Source: Flavobacterium celericrescens (GTDB lineage: Bacteria > Bacteroidota > Bacteroidia > Flavobacteriales > Flavobacteriaceae). Taken from it: DNA of 64,000 bases. The notes under the pieces were generated by a model. That model saw only the letters and a program-made list of their open reading frames with translations, was not told where the DNA came from and did not search any database. Below, piece by piece: positions 57,751 through 64,000 of the stretch (position 1 is its first letter; each line of letters begins with the position of its first letter). The stretch is from the NCBI RefSeq assembly GCF_011392075.1, contig NZ_JAAJBV010000009.1:1-64000 (forward strand), written 5' to 3'. The position numbers were made by a program, and so were the translations under genes.

Positions 57751-57826
57751 AATCTTTAATTTTTAAATGTTTTCCTATATACATATAACCAATTGTTGTG
57801 CCAAACTTTTAAATCTTAAAATTTTG

Positions 57827-57834
57827 TATCTTCG
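57827..57834 (+). promoter_or_regulatory. -7-like element abutting the DUF1543 start
   Basis: TATCTTCG (one base off TAnnTTTG) ends 4 nt before the ATG at 57839, the same spacing as at priA. It implies a leaderless or near-leaderless transcript. Confidence 0.45.
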
Positions 57835-57838
57835 TGAA

Positions 57839-58414
57839 ATGAAAAATCAAGCTAGTTTATACATGATAATGCTTGGCTGTAAACCAAAAGGGCGTTTTAC
57901 AGAGCAGCATGATATTTTTTTTGGTATTGCAAATTCTTTAGTTGATTTAGTTGAAGATTTAAAACTTTTTTGGCCCGAAGCAAAAGGTCAAATCCATATT
58001 GATGCTTGGCAAAAAGTAACTCAAGTAGATGGATATACAATAGAAATTATTTCTAAAATTGAAAAAACCGCTACAAATCAACAACAATTATTTTTTATCA
58101 ATTTAGGAGGTTACAAAGAAAATGAATTTGAAGAATATCATTACAAAGTACTAACTGTAGCCCAAAACAAAGCGGAAGCAATAAAAAAAGCAAAACAAAC
58201 TTCTTTCTATAAACATTATGGATTCAAAGGAGCAACTTCACATATTGATGATAAATATGGCATTGATGTAGATGATTTATATGATATTCAAGAAATTTTA
58301 GCAAAACAATACAAACAGAAGTATCAGTTGCATTTTAAACCTAGTACATCCATTTACAAAGATGAATTGCACATAGGATATTTAAAAATTGATAAAATAA
58401 CATCTACAATGTAA
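57839..58414 (+). CDS. DUF1543-domain protein
   Basis: A 191-residue cytoplasmic protein. The start MKNQASLYMIMLGCKPKGRFTEQHD is chosen because the family begins (K/L)xMIxLGxxPxGxxxExHD; a frame 24 codons longer covers the promoter and is not conserved-looking. DUF1543 spans about residues 8-60 (HDIFFGIANSLVDLVEDLKLFWPEA), and a second copy-like half follows near 95-170 with NLGGYKENEFEEYHYKVLTVA and HIDDKYGIDVDDL. No enzymatic motif is known. A 46-codon gene follows after 3 nt. Confidence 0.82.
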   Translation: MKNQASLYMIMLGCKPKGRFTEQHDIFFGIANSLVDLVEDLKLFWPEAKGQIHIDAWQKVTQVDGYTIEIISKIEKTATNQQQLFFINLGGYKENEFEEYHYKVLTVAQNKAEAIKKAKQTSFYKHYGFKGATSHIDDKYGIDVDDLYDIQEILAKQYKQKYQLHFKPSTSIYKDELHIGYLKIDKITSTM

Positions 58415-58417
58415 ATT

Positions 58418-58558
58418 ATGGGAAGAAATAATCCAAAAAATATAAAAGCACATAACGACAAATTGCACAAAGAGCAAGCAAAAGAAAAAGCTAAAAAGAA
58501 TGCTCGCGCCGAAAAATTGAAAGAGATTACTAGAAAATTCAACGAATCTAAACAATAA
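58418..58558 (+). CDS. Small basic helical protein (46 aa)
   Basis: An intact frame ATG to TAA between the DUF1543 gene (gap 3 nt) and ychJ (gap 3 nt). The protein starts MGRNNPKNIKAHNDKLHKEQ and continues as a Lys/Glu/Ala-rich stretch that should form one charged helix, ending FNESKQ. No signal peptide or cysteine. The tight spacing, sensible start and hydrophilic composition support a real gene. Its charge pattern would allow RNA, ribosome or DNA binding, which is inference. I do not recognise a family. Confidence 0.65.
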   Translation: MGRNNPKNIKAHNDKLHKEQAKEKAKKNARAEKLKEITRKFNESKQ

Positions 58559-58561
58559 TTT

Positions 58562-58933
58562 ATGTCGAATTGTTATTGCGGAAATTCCATTCCTTTTCAA
58601 GATTGTTGCGAACCTTATATTAAAGGAATTGCTAATGCTCCAACTGCCGAAAAATTAATGCGTTCTCGTTACAGCGCTTTTGCAACCGGTGCCGCTGATT
58701 ATTTGGTAAACACTACTCACATTTCTAAAAGACGCTACCACAACAAAAAAGATATATTAGCTTGGAGTCAAGCCAACAAATGGTTAAAATTAGAAGTTTT
58801 GGCTTCAACTGAAACCACGGTAACTTTCAAAGCCTATTATTTAGATGAAAATTTAAAAGCGCAAGTACATTATGAACATTCTACTTTTAAATTCGAAAAT
58901 AATAGATGGTTTTATGTAGATGGAGAATATTAA
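58562..58933 (+). CDS. ychJ: YchJ-family SEC-C motif protein
   Basis: A 123-residue protein of the YchJ (UPF0225) family. The N-terminal SEC-C zinc motif is CYCGNSIPFQDCCEPYIKG (Cys at 4, 6, 15 and 16). The following NTF2-like domain has PTAEKLMRSRYSAFATG and DYLVNTTH, and ends VHYEHSTFKFENNRWFYVDGEY, all family-typical. It is shorter than E. coli YchJ (about 150) because the C-terminal second SEC-C motif is absent. It closes the DUF1543 / 46-aa / ychJ unit; its stop overlaps that of the GyrI-like gene by 4 nt. Confidence 0.9.
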   Translation: MSNCYCGNSIPFQDCCEPYIKGIANAPTAEKLMRSRYSAFATGAADYLVNTTHISKRRYHNKKDILAWSQANKWLKLEVLASTETTVTFKAYYLDENLKAQVHYEHSTFKFENNRWFYVDGEY

Positions 58934-59406
58934 ATTCTCTTTTTGATTGGAATCCAAATTTCCTCTTCAGAATCAGGAGCATTATTTTTATATTTTTCTC
59001 CTAACATTTCAAATTGAGGACGATTGTCTAATTCATATTCGGAATTTGGCAACCAAACACCAAAAATATAACCAAATGTTTCTCTTGCTTTTGAAACATC
59101 TCCAATATGATTGAAAACTGCATACAAACCTTCCTCAATAATTAATGACTGCATTCCTTCGGGTATAAAATCAAAATCTGACACAGGAACCACAGCCCAT
59201 TTTACAAATTTGGTTTGTGGATTGAAATCAAAATTTTCAGGATTGATTTGAATGTTGAATAAATCTGTGCCTAAAGCATTTTGAATTTCATTTCGTCTTG
59301 GCATAAAACTACTCCATAACTCAAAAGCACGATAATCAGTATAACTAAATGAAAGATTTTTACCTATAAATTTTGTCTCGGGAAATATTTTAATGGTTGG
59401 TTTCAT
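58930..59406 (-). CDS. GyrI-like / AraC-effector-binding-domain protein
   Basis: A 158-residue single-domain protein of the GyrI-like small-molecule-binding (SHS2/BmrR-effector) superfamily. Cues are the early FIGKNLSFSYTDYRAFELWSSFMPRRNEI, the central KWAVVPVSDFDFIPEGMQSLIIEEGLYAVFNHIG and the late FGVWLPNSEYELDNRPQFEMLGEKY with EEIWIPIKK. The LPNSxYxLDxRPxFE block and the closing (I/V)WIP(I/V)K are typical. No DNA-binding domain is attached. Its start overlaps the PP2C stop by 4 nt, so it is translated with the kinase/phosphatase pair. Confidence 0.85.
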   Translation of the reverse strand: MKPTIKIFPETKFIGKNLSFSYTDYRAFELWSSFMPRRNEIQNALGTDLFNIQINPENFDFNPQTKFVKWAVVPVSDFDFIPEGMQSLIIEEGLYAVFNHIGDVSKARETFGYIFGVWLPNSEYELDNRPQFEMLGEKYKNNAPDSEEEIWIPIKKRI

Positions 59407-60110
59407 TTAATATTGTACTGATAAATCAAAAATGAATTATTATCTGTCAATTCTTTATTCTTTAAACTTATAACAAATCCCTCATAACAATCTAACAATG
59501 ATGTCTTATGCCTAATCGAAATATTTACTAATTCTTGTTTAGGCATTACATCATGAAATCCATCAGTTGATATTAGAATCCTATCATTATCTTCTAAATC
59601 AAATGTAAAATCATCAATTGATAAATTTTCAATACCAACTGCATTCTCTAAAATATTCTTAAATTTCAGCGATTTATAATCTTCAATAGAAATGATTCCT
59701 GCTTTTAAAGCTCTGTAAGCTGAAGTATGAGGTTTTGTAAGCTGTTTAATACCATTTCTACGCAAAATACATAACCTACTGTCTCCTATATGAAATCCAT
59801 AAAGTTTAGAATCTTTAACTAAAAAAACAGTAAATGTAGTTGCCATGTCTGAAAATTCAGGTTGTTTCTGTAATTCTAAAACTTTTAGATTAATTAAAAT
59901 TATATTATTTTTAATTTCGTTCAAATTACTCAAATTTTCATACTTCAAAAATTCGTCAACTACAAATTTTGAAACAAATCCCCCATTTTTATTACCTCCG
60001 ACTCCGTCAGCTATACAAGCAATAAAAAAATCAGGCATAACTTTATACCCTAAATAATCTTGATTCTCCTTTCTTGGACCAATATCAGAATATTTAAAAA
60101 CTAAACTCAT
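59403..60110 (-). CDS. PP2C-type Ser/Thr protein phosphatase
   Basis: A 235-residue, metal-dependent PP2C phosphatase without membrane segment. Motifs are GPRKENQD (11-18) with the phosphate-binding Arg, IADGVGG with metal-binding D35 and G36, MATTFTVFLV, FHIGDSRLCILR, a second metal-binding SxDG motif as ISTDGFHDVM near residue 180, and LTDNNSF with the last Asp near the C-terminus. All metal ligands needed for activity are present. It overlaps the kinase gene upstream and the GyrI-like gene downstream by 4 nt each; the adjacent kinase is the likely antagonist. Confidence 0.92.
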   Translation of the reverse strand: MSLVFKYSDIGPRKENQDYLGYKVMPDFFIACIADGVGGNKNGGFVSKFVVDEFLKYENLSNLNEIKNNIILINLKVLELQKQPEFSDMATTFTVFLVKDSKLYGFHIGDSRLCILRRNGIKQLTKPHTSAYRALKAGIISIEDYKSLKFKNILENAVGIENLSIDDFTFDLEDNDRILISTDGFHDVMPKQELVNISIRHKTSLLDCYEGFVISLKNKELTDNNSFLIYQYNIK

Positions 60111-61462
60111 TGTATTTTCTTATAAGCTTCTATTAATAGTGGATGCAATTCATTAACATTTAAACCAATTGAATACTCTAAATGCTCAATAGCTCTCTTT
60201 GTTTTATACCTATTAAACTTAAATTCTAATGCTAATCTTTTTGCTAAGTTATCATTTAATCCATCATAAGTAACATAATTTGCAAACATTCTTTCAACAT
60301 AAAATCTATTGTGAGATGTTCCTAAAAACAATAATGTTATTAAACATTGTACTTTTGATGTCATATTCATTTGATTAAGTGGTGTTGATTCATAAAGCAA
60401 CTTAACTTTATAAGCAAGAATATCACAATAATTAAAATTAAAACCTGATTTATCATCAATCCATTTACTATGAACATTAGCTAATTCATCTAATTTATGG
60501 TAATTTATAGAAATTAAATATTGAATATGTCTTGAACTTAAAGCAAAATGTAATGAATCTGAATATTCATTTTGCAAAATCATTTTCGATAATAGTAAGT
60601 CCCAATCTTCAATTTTAGTACTTTCAAAATCATTATTCTCAAGAAAATCAAAGTCACCATCTTCAAAACTTATAATGTGATTATCATTAAAATTTAAATT
60701 AAAAATATCATTTCTTAATTCATCTACAGAAATGTATCTATCTTCTTTTTTATCTTTTGTACAATTCGACAAAATTTGACTCCATATACTATTTTTAACA
60801 ATAATCTCTCTCATAGGAGGTCTTGGATCATCAGGAAAGAATAAATCATGAATTACACAACCAACTGAATAAATATCACTTTGTAAAGTTGCATTTTTAA
60901 AATCTATATGTAATTCTAAAGCTGTGTAATGATCATCCGATTTTTGAGTACCTGTTAAGGTTAATGACGTTGAAGAATTATTCTGTTTAGAGATTAATCC
61001 AAAATCACTAATTGCATAATAAAATGTATCACCATCTTTTAACTTTAATATGTTACTTGGTTTAATATCTCTATGACATAATCCTAAATCATGAATTGAT
61101 TCAAGCCCGTTTAATACATCATATATAATATTGATTTTTTGAGCATTTGTTAATGATTTCAAATCTAACTCTTCTTTCAAAGTACATTCAGCTAAAGGCA
61201 TTATGTAAAACATTGGTTCATTGTCAAAATCATATGAAATAATTTGCACTATGTTTCTTGACTGAAAATCTTCTTGAGTTAGTGTTTCTCTAATAAATCT
61301 TTTTTTGAAGTGACCAATTTCTTCATCACTTGGAATATAATCTTGATTTATTGAAAATATTTTTAATGCATATGTGTCTCCTAATTCATCAACAACTTTA
61401 AATACAGTGCCATATCCACCTTTTCCTTTTTCTTCAACAACTTCATAATTTTTATATTTCAT
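60107..61462 (-). CDS. Hanks-type Ser/Thr protein kinase
   Basis: A 451-residue cytoplasmic kinase. The catalytic domain (about 6-265) has the glycine loop GKGGYGTVFKV (13-23), K34 in YALKIF, alpha-C Glu E59, catalytic HRDIKPSN (130-137) and DFG (153-155). The APE motif is changed to TALELH, and SDIYSVGCVIHDLF follows. Residues about 280-451 form a soluble helical domain of unknown type, with no TM segment, PASTA or TPR repeat; this differs from PknB-type kinases. It begins 9 nt after icmF and overlaps the PP2C gene by 4 nt. The catalytic residues predict an active enzyme. Confidence 0.92.
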   Translation of the reverse strand: MKYKNYEVVEEKGKGGYGTVFKVVDELGDTYALKIFSINQDYIPSDEEIGHFKKRFIRETLTQEDFQSRNIVQIISYDFDNEPMFYIMPLAECTLKEELDLKSLTNAQKINIIYDVLNGLESIHDLGLCHRDIKPSNILKLKDGDTFYYAISDFGLISKQNNSSTSLTLTGTQKSDDHYTALELHIDFKNATLQSDIYSVGCVIHDLFFPDDPRPPMREIIVKNSIWSQILSNCTKDKKEDRYISVDELRNDIFNLNFNDNHIISFEDGDFDFLENNDFESTKIEDWDLLLSKMILQNEYSDSLHFALSSRHIQYLISINYHKLDELANVHSKWIDDKSGFNFNYCDILAYKVKLLYESTPLNQMNMTSKVQCLITLLFLGTSHNRFYVERMFANYVTYDGLNDNLAKRLALEFKFNRYKTKRAIEHLEYSIGLNVNELHPLLIEAYKKIQ

Positions 61463-61471
61463 AAAATTCTT

Positions 61472-64000
61472 TTACATATTTCTTCTATACTGACCACCAA
61501 CCTCAAACAATGCGCTGGTAATTTGCCCTAACGAACACACCTTGGTTGCATCCATTAATTTTTCAAAAATGTTTTGGTTGTTAATGGCTGCTTCTTGAAT
61601 TACATTCAATTGCTCAGCTACTTTTTCTGCACTTGTTTTGTGAAGATTGCTCAACATATCAATTTGATATTGTTTTTCTTCTTCTGTTGCACGAATAACC
61701 TCAGCTGGAATAACTGTTGGCGAACCTTTTGAACTCAAGAACGTGTTTACACCAATAATTGGGAATTCTCCTGTGTGTTTTAAAGTTTCGTAATACAATG
61801 ATTCTTCTTGGATTTTTGAACGTTGGTACATCGTTTCCATTGCACCTAAAACACCACCACGTTCTGTGATTCTGTCGAATTCTTGTAAAACAGCTTCTTC
61901 TACTAAATCGGTTAATTCTTCAATGATGAACGAACCTTGAATTGGATTTTCGTTTTTCGCTAAACCTAATTCTTTATTAATAATTAACTGAATTGCCATT
62001 GCTCTACGCACTGATTCTTCTGTTGGTGTTGTAATTGCTTCGTCGTATGCATTCGTGTGTAACGAGTTACAGTTATCGTAAATCGCATACAACGCTTGTA
62101 AAGTCGTACGGATATCATTGAAATCAATCTCTTGTGCGTGTAATGAACGTCCAGAAGTTTGAATGTGGTATTTCAACATTTGTGCTCTTTCGTTGGCTCC
62201 GTATTTATTTTTCAAAGCTTTCGCCCAAATTTTACGTGCTACTCTACCAATTACTGCATATTCCGGATCAATTCCGTTTGAGAAGAAGAACGATAAATTC
62301 GGACCGAAATCATTGATGTTCATTCCTCTACTTAAATAATATTCCACGTAAGTGAAACCATTTGCTAATGTGAAAGCTAACTGCGTAATTGGGTTCGCAC
62401 CAGCTTCAGCAATATGATATCCAGAAATTGAAACCGAATAGAAATTACGAACATTTTGCTTAATGAAATATTCTTGAACATCACCCATCAAACGTAAAGC
62501 AAATTCCGTAGAGAAAATACAAGTATTTTGGGCTTGATCTTCTTTTAAAATATCCGCTTGAACCGTTCCACGAACTTGTGCTAACGTTTTTACTTTAATA
62601 TCTTGGTAAACATCTAAAGGTAAAATTTGGTCACCTGTTACTCCTAAAAGCATCAAACCTAAACCATTATTTCCTTCTGGTAAAGCACCTTGATATCTTG
62701 GACGCTCTACTCCTTTTTTCTTGTAAATTTCATTGATTTTAGCTTCAACTTCATCTTGTAAACCGTTTTCAATGATGTATTTTTCACAGTTTTGATCGAT
62801 GGCAGCATTCATGAAGAATCCTAACAACATTGGTGCTGGACCATTGATTGTCATCGAAACCGAAGTCAACGGATGACTTAAATCAAAACCTGAATATAAT
62901 TTCTTAGCATCGTCTAAACAACAAATCGAAACTCCTGCATTTCCAATTTTTCCATAAATATCTGGTCGAACATGTGGATCATTTCCGTATAAGGTTACCG
63001 AGTCAAAAGCTGTTGATAAACGTTTAGCTGGTAATCCCGCAGAAACATAATGGAAACGTTTGTTGGTTCTTTCTGGTCCTCCTTCTCCTGCAAACATTCT
63101 ACTTGGATCTTCTCCTTCGCGTTTGAATGGATATAATCCTGATGCGAATGGGAATTCTCCTGGTACGTTTTCTTGTAAATTCCATTTTAAAATATCGCCC
63201 CAAGCTTGGTATTTTGGTAACGCTACTTTTGGAATTTGAGAATGTGATAACGATTCGGTATGTGTTGCGATTTTGATTTCTTTATCACGAACTTTGAAAC
63301 TGTAAACCGGATTTTTGTATTTGTTTACTTTTTCGTCCCAAGTTAAAATGATTTCCCAATTGTATGGGTCAAGGTTCATTTTTACTCTATCAAATTCTTT
63401 AGTCAATAGCGAAACGAAATCTTTGTTATCAGCAGTAATTTTTAAAGAACTTTCAACAATTCCAGCTTTGTCTAATTGCGGTACATTTCCGTTAACCGAT
63501 TCAACAGTTTTGAAAATTCCATATAATTTTTGAGCTACTTCTACTTGAGAAAGTGCTGTTTCGTCATATTTTCTATTGTTTTCTGCAATCTCAGATAAGT
63601 AACGTGTTCTGTGAGGTGGAATTACGAAAATCTTCTCGCTCATTTCACGGGTAATTTCAAAAGTCGATTGTAAATCCGCTCCTGTTTTCTCCACAATCTT
63701 ATCCATGATAGATTTGTAAAGCGTATTCATTCCAGGGTCGTTGAATTGCGAAGCGATAGTTCCAAAAATTGGCATTTTATCAGTATCTACATCCCACAAA
63801 TTATGATTACGTTGGTATTGTTTTTTTACATCACGAATTGCATCTAATGCACCACGTTTGTCGAATTTATTCAATGCTACTAAATCAGCAAAATCCAACA
63901 TATCGATTTTTTCCAACTGAGTTGCAGCACCAAACTCTGGTGTCATTACATATAATGAAACATCAGAATGATCCATAATTTCGGTATCCGATTGTCCAAT
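61472..64000 (-). CDS. icmF: Fused isobutyryl-CoA mutase IcmF (N-terminal part outside window)
   Basis: The frame is open through the right edge; 842 C-terminal residues are seen of an expected 1,100 or more. The first part is the end of the MeaB-like GTPase chaperone ([12 protein letters not shown] at the edge, then [20 protein letters not shown] with the NKxD-type base-recognition motif). Next comes the substrate-binding mutase barrel ([35 protein letters not shown]). The Phe in YPFKRE replaces the Tyr-containing block of methylmalonyl-CoA mutase, which points to IcmF, a B12-dependent mutase of isobutyryl- and butyryl-CoA. The B12-binding domain should lie beyond 64000. The kinase gene follows after 9 nt. 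Confidence 0.9.
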   Translation of the reverse strand: MGQSDTEIMDHSDVSLYVMTPEFGAATQLEKIDMLDFADLVALNKFDKRGALDAIRDVKKQYQRNHNLWDVDTDKMPIFGTIASQFNDPGMNTLYKSIMDKIVEKTGADLQSTFEITREMSEKIFVIPPHRTRYLSEIAENNRKYDETALSQVEVAQKLYGIFKTVESVNGNVPQLDKAGIVESSLKITADNKDFVSLLTKEFDRVKMNLDPYNWEIILTWDEKVNKYKNPVYSFKVRDKEIKIATHTESLSHSQIPKVALPKYQAWGDILKWNLQENVPGEFPFASGLYPFKREGEDPSRMFAGEGGPERTNKRFHYVSAGLPAKRLSTAFDSVTLYGNDPHVRPDIYGKIGNAGVSICCLDDAKKLYSGFDLSHPLTSVSMTINGPAPMLLGFFMNAAIDQNCEKYIIENGLQDEVEAKINEIYKKKGVERPRYQGALPEGNNGLGLMLLGVTGDQILPLDVYQDIKVKTLAQVRGTVQADILKEDQAQNTCIFSTEFALRLMGDVQEYFIKQNVRNFYSVSISGYHIAEAGANPITQLAFTLANGFTYVEYYLSRGMNINDFGPNLSFFFSNGIDPEYAVIGRVARKIWAKALKNKYGANERAQMLKYHIQTSGRSLHAQEIDFNDIRTTLQALYAIYDNCNSLHTNAYDEAITTPTEESVRRAMAIQLIINKELGLAKNENPIQGSFIIEELTDLVEEAVLQEFDRITERGGVLGAMETMYQRSKIQEESLYYETLKHTGEFPIIGVNTFLSSKGSPTVIPAEVIRATEEEKQYQIDMLSNLHKTSAEKVAEQLNVIQEAAINNQNIFEKLMDATKVCSLGQITSALFEVGGQYRRNM

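Overview
The window is chromosomal DNA of a Bacteroidota bacterium, most likely a member of Flavobacteriaceae close to Flavobacterium. The reasons are its strong AT richness, promoters of the Bacteroidota form (TTG, about 19 nt, TAnnTTTG) in front of many genes, and almost no Shine-Dalgarno sequences. Family content agrees: fused SecDF, type III glutamine synthetase, a fused IcmF mutase, a type IX secretion (T9SS) sorting tail, a GldH-like lipoprotein and SusC-like barrels. I see no rRNA, tRNA, insertion sequence, integrase, phage gene or CRISPR array. Most of the window is ordinary chromosome, with a few accessory stretches.

Layout. 1-1.9 kb (-): 5' part of a giant secreted Ig-like repeat protein behind a small secreted protein. 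2.0-6.4 kb (+): folE-cysS, then yidD and lgt, with a convergent beta-barrel gene between. 6.4-9.9 kb (-): a GldH-like lipoprotein and secDF. 10.2-15.9 kb (-): asnB, then a gyrB / outer-membrane protein / mdh transcription unit with an ATGCGTAA overlap. 16.2-22.2 kb (-): a TPR protein and a plug-less TonB-receptor-like barrel, followed by a lipoprotein and a GreA-like protein. 22.4-28.1 kb: ftsE abutting glycosyltransferase genes, an FdtA-like sugar ketoisomerase, two more glycosyltransferases and an orphan LytTR response regulator.

28.1-33.1 kb (-): priA, a chalcone-isomerase-like secreted protein, a YihY membrane protein and nadC. 33.3-37.6 kb (+): glnN, then two tandem double-OmpA-domain proteins and a lipoprotein. 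37.7-46.9 kb (+): purM-like, guaA, a LysM/substrate-binding-fold fusion, osmC-like, DUF3820, pyrG and yidC. 46.9-54.5 kb (+): proC, a MORN-repeat protein, mnmA, a T9SS subtilase, a nitronate monooxygenase-like enzyme and a PafA-type phosphatase. 54.5-58.9 kb: lysA (-), sucC (+), a lipoprotein (-), a DUF1543 gene, a 46-codon basic protein and ychJ (+). 58.9-64 kb (-): a GyrI-like protein, a PP2C phosphatase and a Ser/Thr kinase, overlapping by 4 nt each and placed behind icmF, which runs off the right edge.

The genes cover nucleotide supply (purM, guaA, pyrG), nitrogen assimilation (glnN, asnB), envelope biogenesis (secDF, yidC, yidD, lgt, ftsE, glycosyltransferases, LysM/OmpA proteins), central carbon metabolism (mdh, sucC, icmF) and information processing (gyrB, priA, cysS, mnmA). 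The points most worth following up are the kinase/phosphatase/GyrI-like cassette behind icmF, the tandem double-OmpA proteins with an altered signature, the LysM/LpoA-like fusion, the CAA-rich leaders shared by three nucleotide-synthesis genes, promoters that place the start of transcription on the ATG of priA and of the DUF1543 gene, and several families of short degenerate intergenic repeats.
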